The notes beneath the pieces were generated by a model. It saw nothing but the letters and a program-made list of their open reading frames with translations. It did not search any database and had not been told where the DNA came from. 64,000 bases of DNA from Haliclystus octoradiatus (taxonomy: Eukaryota; Cnidaria; Staurozoa; Stauromedusae; Haliclystidae): NCBI GenBank assembly GCA_916610825.1, contig OU744453.1, positions 12,605,826 through 12,669,825 on the forward strand, read 5' to 3'. Of this stretch, positions 58,661 through 64,000 are shown one piece after another; position 1 is the stretch's first letter, and each line of letters opens with the position of its first letter. Position numbers and translations under genes: made by a program.

Positions 58661-59109
58661 CAATCAATACACTGATATGATAAAGAAATGTTACACTCTG
58701 CTCACAAACCATCAAACATTACATGTGGTTGAATATTGATGATTTTACTTGCTGGATGTAATAACACAAAAAGTAGATGAAATTTACTTACAAGCTATAC
58801 AACAACTTTTCTCTTAAACATTTGGATCTTCTGCTGTTATTTTACAATTATCTATACATGCAGTTGTATTCTGGAATTATTATGATGGACTGATCTTTTT
58901 CAATGACCAGCTGATGAATCCAAACTATTACTCTTACGATTGAATTGTTGCACTGGCTCTCGTCAGGGTTCCAGTGTGACTTTATTATAGATCGTAATTG
59001 ATTTAAATTAAATGTTTAATCTAATCTAAAATTAATATTGTGCTGTAATATGATGATTAACATTGTATAGACAATATTTTGATTAGACTATATGTGCAAC
59101 ATTTTGATA

Positions 59110-59590
59110 AGCAATAGTAAAAATATCTTAATTCAAGAAAATATGTTCTTGTTTCAAGAATCTGATGAGAATATTTGATTTGTAGTTCCAAATGCGCTAG
59201 CAAATATTATCTTAATTCAAGATAATATATGCTTATTTTACGAAAATATATGCTTATTTCAAGAAAATGTTTGCTCATTTCAAGCATATATATGCTTATT
59301 TCAAGAATCCAACAATTCTGACTGCACACTATCTTCAGAAATGAAAGCAAAAAGGGTCTTGTTTTGAGCAAAACTTTGCTCATTTCAAGAAATTTAAGCT
59401 GGAAAAGAGAATAATATGTCAAGCAAATTTGTGCTTAAAATAAGAAAATATAACAAGCAAATTTGTTCTAGGGTAGGAATATTTGCTTCCTATGTGGACA
59501 AGTACATTTATTTTTATTTCAAGCAAAATTTCACTTATTTCAAGAAATTTTTTTCTTGATTTAAGCACATGGATTTTCCTGTGTAGCATA
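59110..59590 (-). repeat. Short-palindrome repeat family C, long copy
   Basis: Many TTCAAGAAAA / TTTTCTTGAA half-palindromes in both orientations, ending GGATTTTCCTGTGTAG, the inverse of the 50225 start. ORFs here (59207-59682) simply read the LEISIYF-like repeat and are not genes. Confidence 0.7.
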
Positions 59591-60034
59591 ATTAATCTGA
59601 AATAGAAGATTTGATTCGATTGAGCTTGGTGTAACACACAATTATTACTGTAGTACATATAGCTGCTTTGGTTACTACTCAAATGGCCATTATAACCAGG
59701 TAGCCGTTCTATAAAGTGTTGATTACCATATTTGTTTCGCCATATTGAAGCTACTGGTTATTATATACAGGTGTAGGTGACTTTATAAAGATATGCACAT
59801 TCAATAAAGTATAGCTTTTTGTTCAATATTTGAAATGACTGCTATAGGCAGGTAGGCGTTCTATAAAGGGCTAATTCAACATTCAGCTACATTGCATGCA
59901 ACTTATAAAAGATCATAATAGCCAGATGGCTGCTATTTAGAGGTCACTATAATCAAAAATATCGGTGCAACAATTTAGCTTTATTCATGTAAACTGGTAT
60001 ACTAGCATGCCATCAAAACATGTTTAGTACATAC

Positions 60035-60840
60035 CATGGAATGGATTCTCTTCATCATAGGTGTCACTATTGCAATAATGAAAGGAGTGTTACTATCTTT
60101 AACGAATTCTTGCTTCATTATTGATATACCAGGGATATCTTCCTTCAATTCATCGATTTTATTTTCAAGGGCTTCAATCATTTCCTCTCCATTTCTACCA
60201 CCAAAATGCTCTCTACAGAAGGTAGTATAAATATTATTGAAGTCTCCTCTCCTTGGGCAGATTGATCTATCTCCTTTTTTAGATGAAATTGGAAATCACT
60301 TTCACATGTTTTAAGCAACTGCTTTACAAATTCTCGGTATACAAGAGCCGGTGTGTTCCCATTTAGATACAAATTATTCACAGCCTCATAAACGTCTGAA
60401 GGAATGTCTTTGTGATTCCATATTATATGGATGATCTACATTTCCTTTCAATTTTATAATTATCATACCATACGGACAATTTGCATTTTTAAAACGTTTG
60501 CAGGGTTTGCCAAGAGGATTTCTGTACCATTTTTTGTTGTATTTTACCTGGTGTTGTGATGAAAAAGATATGTTTTATATAATATGTTACAGCTTTTGCC
60601 ACTAAAAACTTTGCTTGAAGCAGCTTTTATTGTTTCATTGGTATGGTCGTTGTACTTGGAAATAAAGAGGTCTAAGTTATCTTCTGGTGATGAGCAATTA
60701 AACTCGACCTTGAATTTCTTAGTGGCCCCAATGATTTCAACAACTTTAACATACTCTCCTTTTAACGGAACCAAGTCAAAAACACACTGACGAAGTTCCT
60801 CTGTATTGATCAAACCCGGAAAATCATCAGAAATATCCAT
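60035..60840 (-). pseudogene. MULE/SWIM gene N-terminal exon
   Basis: ATG 60840 (MDISDDFPGLINTEELRQCV), then a FLYWCH/FAR1-like region: KVVEIIGATKKFKVEF, YLFHHNTR, (frameshift) KKWYRNPLGKPCKRFKNANC, then DIPSDVYEAVNNLYLNGNTP, DRSICPRRGDFNNIYTTFCR and FIIAIVTPMMKRIHSM before donor ATG|GTATGT. The order of motifs matches the family's N terminus upstream of the MULE core. At least three frame changes are needed, so it is decayed. Confidence 0.65.
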
Positions 60841-61189
60841 AGTCGACTACAAAATTTAACTTTTATCGAGAAAACTCAAAATCTGAACATGTATACATAC
60901 AATATTTATTTGGAAAAATCAGAGCATGTCACACTAAATACTTTGGAAACTATTTCGTGTTTTAGCTTTCGCGCGAGAAAACAGTAAACATAAACGAGGC
61001 AATACTACGTGACAATGAGGCGAGGGATGCTCTTGATGGCTTACGGAAAAATAATCCACAGCAACGTGGGTATTGAATTGGTAGGTGTTGAATTACACGG
61101 AACAATCAGCAAGCTTCTATGAAGTCTTATGGTTTCGCTTCGTGTATTGTCCTTTTAGAAAAATGTGTTGTGCGTCAACATTTTGTGGA

Positions 61190-61390
61190 AAATAACAAAA
61201 AAATTAAAAAGTAACGTGAAAAGTAACGGAAAAAATTGAAAAGTAGCGGAAAATACGTTACTAATTTTTTAATGAAAAAGTAGCTAGTTACAATTAGAAG
61301 TTACTTTCTCAAAAAAGTAACTAGTTATACGTAGAAATTACTTAAAATTAACGATTACAAGGAACTCCGTTACTTTTTCCATCCCTAACC
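61190..61390. mobile_element. Fragment of a hAT-like element end
   Basis: Repeated AAGTAACGGAAAA and AAAGTAACTAGTTA motifs lead to GTTACTTTTTCCATCCCTA, which resembles a hAT terminal sequence (TAGGGATGGAAAAAGTAAC inverted). The other end is not identified. Confidence 0.4.
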
Positions 61391-61466
61391 CCATTGAAGC
61401 GCAATGAAATTACCCCCCTGTGGATCTATAGATTTAGTTAACAAAAGGGGTTTACCAAGGTTTGCG

Positions 61467-61640
61467 AAACGAAACCAAACCAAACCAAACCAAACCAAAC
61501 CAAACCAAACCAAATCAAACCAAACCAAACCAAACCAAACCAAACCAAACCAAACCAAACCAAACCAAACCAAACCAAACCAAACCAAACTAAACCAATC
61601 CAAACCAAACCAAACCAAACCAACAAACGAAACGAAACGA
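61467..61640. repeat. Pentanucleotide microsatellite (AACCA)n
   Basis: About 30 repeats of the five-base unit with a few substitutions (AAATC, AAACT). The frames across it (KPNQT and VWFGL repeats) are artefacts. Confidence 0.95.
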
Positions 61641-61672
61641 ATCAAAACGAATTTTTTAATATAAAGCCATTT

Positions 61673-62193
61673 AGATATTTTACATAAAATCTACCCGTCC
61701 ATGCTTTTGTAAATAGTTAGATTTAAATTCTGTATAGCATGCTATGGACTATGTTTATGTCGAATAATAAATCATTTGAATATTTTATAACTGTATATCA
61801 AAGTTTTCAAGCTGACATATCAAACTGAGAACGACAATTAAGCTGAGTAGCCTATTTCCTCGACAATTGACACGCAACACTGACTTACTCTTTTGAAGTA
61901 AACAGTCAATAAATACGTAATCACTCAGAATAAACCCAACAGGAGTGTATAATTGTGTTAAAGGATACAAAATTTGTGTTAAAGGATTTCTTGTGAATGC
62001 GAGACTTTTCTAACCCTTTCAAATAATCTAATCATGACATATCAATTTAAAACAAATACTTCCTTCTTATTGTTCATAACAACAACAGATGACGCCATTT
62101 TGTATTACCAACATGTGAGAGATTTAGAGCAATCGCACGCGCTATTTTTTCAAGACATGTGCAATGTAAAGTGGCCCCATTATATAGGCACTT
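61673..62193 (-). repeat. Dispersed ~500-bp repeat family B, copy 2
   Basis: Reverse complement of 7403-7901, sharing both ends. Minor indels. Confidence 0.75.
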
Positions 62194-63417
62194 AGAAGTG
62201 ATGGTCGATTTGAGATAATGGCTTTACTCATTTTAGAATTGATTGCCGATTTGAGATAACTGCAGTTTAGTCGAATAATGTGTACATAGTATACAATTAC
62301 ATCCTCTCTAGACAGTGTAACAGCGCCATAAACATCCCCAATAAAGTAAACAACGATTATTAGATACAATGTACCTGTCTCAATCGGGGAAACTGTAAAG
62401 TCTATTTGAACAAACTAAAAGCTGCTCTATCAACACACGAAACAAATCGTAATGTTCATACAGTATATCGCCAGGTCAGAACGATCAGGGATAGCGAATT
62501 ATGATTTGAGATTTGGTCTCTGTCATATGATAATTGCACAACCTAGTTACCTATTTGAGCATCCCAAAAAGTTGAATACCCTCACATAATTAAATCTTCA
62601 CACGATTATATACCTAATTGTATAAAATGAATAGTGTGTAACCCATGTCATTTATATTGTCACATTGATTGTATTTTGATATATGAAAGAGCTGTCAATT
62701 CAAGTATATCTTACTCAATATTCCTTAGAAAATATATGCATGAAACACATTAAAGCTAGCATCAATCTGGAAGGAAGACATAAACATTTATGATAGCACC
62801 ATCCTCTCCCTTCAAAAATTTAGTGGATTTAACTCAAGTTATTCTCGAGTGATTATAGCAATTTCAATTTTACAGCATATATTGTCTGACTCAGAATCTA
62901 TTCTAAAATCGTTTTTAGTTCAACACCAATTTTATAATGTTCACATCTTAAACATCCTAAGCTAAACTTTCAATACGAATTTAATTTAATTTAAATATTT
63001 TAGATTTAAAATGCTATTCTTTTCTCATAAGTTATGATTCAAATGACTCAAGAAAATCGATAAATCGAATAGGAAAAGAAAACATCCAGAAAAATACAAA
63101 TTTGAGATAGAAAATTAAACGAAAATCCATGCACGTGATCATGACAATCGAGCGATAATATGAGAGTGATCTCCATAACGAAAATCATCTTGTCCAGAAT
63201 ATCGGCCGACTTCGACAAAGCCCCTAGCCGTTATCTCAAAGTTACTTTTGAGATAACGGCCGGCACTGCCCTGCAGATCAGAATATTGACGCCGATTCCG
63301 TACGAAATTAATCTCGCAGATAGCTGCGTAGATGTCGACGAAATGGAAACACGGAATGAAATTCAACGACAACACAGACGTTCGGTATCATGACCCCAAT
63401 ACTGACTCATACTAAAG
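62194..63417. other. Non-coding stretch with a short perfect hairpin
   Basis: No gene is recognised. At 63227-63240 and 63247-63260 GCCGTTATCTCAAA and its exact inverse form a 14-bp hairpin with a 6-nt loop; related GATTTGAGATAA half-sites occur at 62209 and 62250. Confidence 0.4.
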
Positions 63418-63594
63418 GGTTACCATATACTTGCCATGTTTGTATTCATATGTATTAAATGAGAAAATGTTGGGAGACACGAGTGGAACTCTAAAAAGTC
63501 ACGAGCTCCGAGCGAGTGAGTTTTAGCTTCCCGAGTTTCTCCCAACTTTTTCGAGTTTAGTAGATATGAATACAGTTACAAGCGTGTGGTAACC
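63418..63594. mobile_element. Small MITE (177 bp) with ~57-bp imperfect TIRs
   Basis: Ends GGTTACCATATACTTG and inverse GTGTGGTAACC. Inner blocks TGTATTCATAT, TTGGGAGA and their inverses line up. The target duplication is not clear. Confidence 0.7.
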
Positions 63595-64000
63595 ATTTTC
63601 CAAAATAAAATAAACGTCGGAATCTCATCCAAGGGTGAATTCTCAATTCACGGATCTACAATTTAAAATTCAATTTCAATTCATAAACCAAGCAAAGGAA
63701 ATCGCACCACAAGATATATATTGTTGAATAAAGAAAGACACATAAAAGAGCGTCTGTAATATAAATTGTACATAGTTCTCTAGAAATTGATGCACTATTT
63801 GTTATCTAAATTTAAAGTTTACCTTGAAACAGCATAGCCTATAGTTTTCTTTCATTCTGTGTTTTTATTTTGCATGCTGCACGGCAAATAACTCATTTAC
63901 GATGCTTTTCAATAAATTTAAACATCTTGAGCTAAATATCGATTGGATTGTAATCGGAAAGTTACAATTTCTGTATTTTATCACAGATCAAACCTTTGAA
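63595..64000. other. AT-rich window end, nothing recognised
   Basis: About 400 bp without frames or structured repeats. Confidence 0.35.

Larger units (their letters stand above)
38140..60840 (-). pseudogene. MULE/SWIM-type transposase-derived gene, scattered and decayed
   Basis: Pieces on the minus strand in correct order: an N-terminal exon (60840-60035), a MULE-like catalytic core (about 50169-49392), then a SWIM and C-terminal exon (48889-48617 and 38585-38140, split by E2). The order FLYWCH-like N terminus, MULE core, SWIM zinc finger and a basic KR-rich tail is that of ZSWIM/MULE-type proteins derived from Mutator-like transposases (family knowledge, not searched). Several frameshifts, stops and a lost SWIM cysteine make it a pseudogene. 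The 9.9-kb gap between the first two pieces holds a satellite array and foldback DNA. Confidence 0.7.

Noticed and set aside
58910-58930. Another CTGATGA hammerhead candidate
   Set aside because: No GAAAC, no stem II and no partner stem I.
59207-59682. Minus-strand ORFs rich in LEISIYF
   Set aside because: Created by the short-palindrome repeat family C.
61385-61664. Repetitive frames with KPNQT or VWFGL repeats
   Set aside because: Translation of the (AACCA)n repeat on either strand, not genes.

Overview
This is an AT-rich eukaryotic window: spliced genes with GT..AG introns, dense transposons, long perfect microsatellites, and no bacterial-style gene packing. The secreted PAN / thrombospondin type 1 / fibrinogen-domain gene and the LINE, Penelope, PIF/Harbinger, hAT and Ty3-type load suggest a marine invertebrate, perhaps a tunicate. 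That assignment is inference; nothing in the window fixes the species.

Layout. (1) About 2.8-12.1 kb, minus strand: the best candidate host gene. It encodes a signal peptide + PAN/apple exon, a 25-nt micro-exon, a TSP1 exon and two exons of a fibrinogen-like domain. All splice phases agree, and the 3' end is off the left edge or not found. Its introns hold several MITEs. (2) 12.6-14.9 kb: an uninterrupted (TAA)n tract of about 2.28 kb, followed by a 5'-truncated Penelope-like element (RT + GIY-YIG) whose 3' flank contains a type-I hammerhead ribozyme fold. A second copy of that fold sits in a near-perfect palindrome at 19.8 kb. (3) 20-21.4 kb: a LINE 3' fragment and a PIF/Harbinger-like MITE. 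(4) 22.3-29.5 kb, plus strand: a seven-exon THAP-domain transposase-like gene, broken in exon 1 and split in exon 6 by an almost complete Ty3-type retrotransposon (E1). (5) About 29.7-36.6 kb: a LINE whose ORF1 is interrupted by a 2.4-kb hAT-type element with an 8-bp target duplication. That element carries four octamer + CCAAT modules. (6) 38.1-60.8 kb, minus strand: remains of a MULE/SWIM-type gene. A second Ty3-type element (E2) lies in its SWIM/C-terminal exon. E2 contains a deleted chromodomain element (E3) in its left LTR and a TTAA-flanked insert in gag; E3 contains a TAA-flanked MITE. (7) 50.6-53.1 kb: a tandem satellite of about 178 bp. (8) 55.2-56.6 kb: a large foldback. (9) 61-64 kb: a pentanucleotide repeat, a dispersed repeat copy and short MITEs.

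How it fits together: apart from the PAN-TSP1-fibrinogen gene and one unrecognised two-exon candidate (53.5-58.7 kb, plus), nearly all coding capacity is mobile-element derived. Nested insertions with readable target duplications give a relative order of events. All calls come from reading the sequence; no database search was run.
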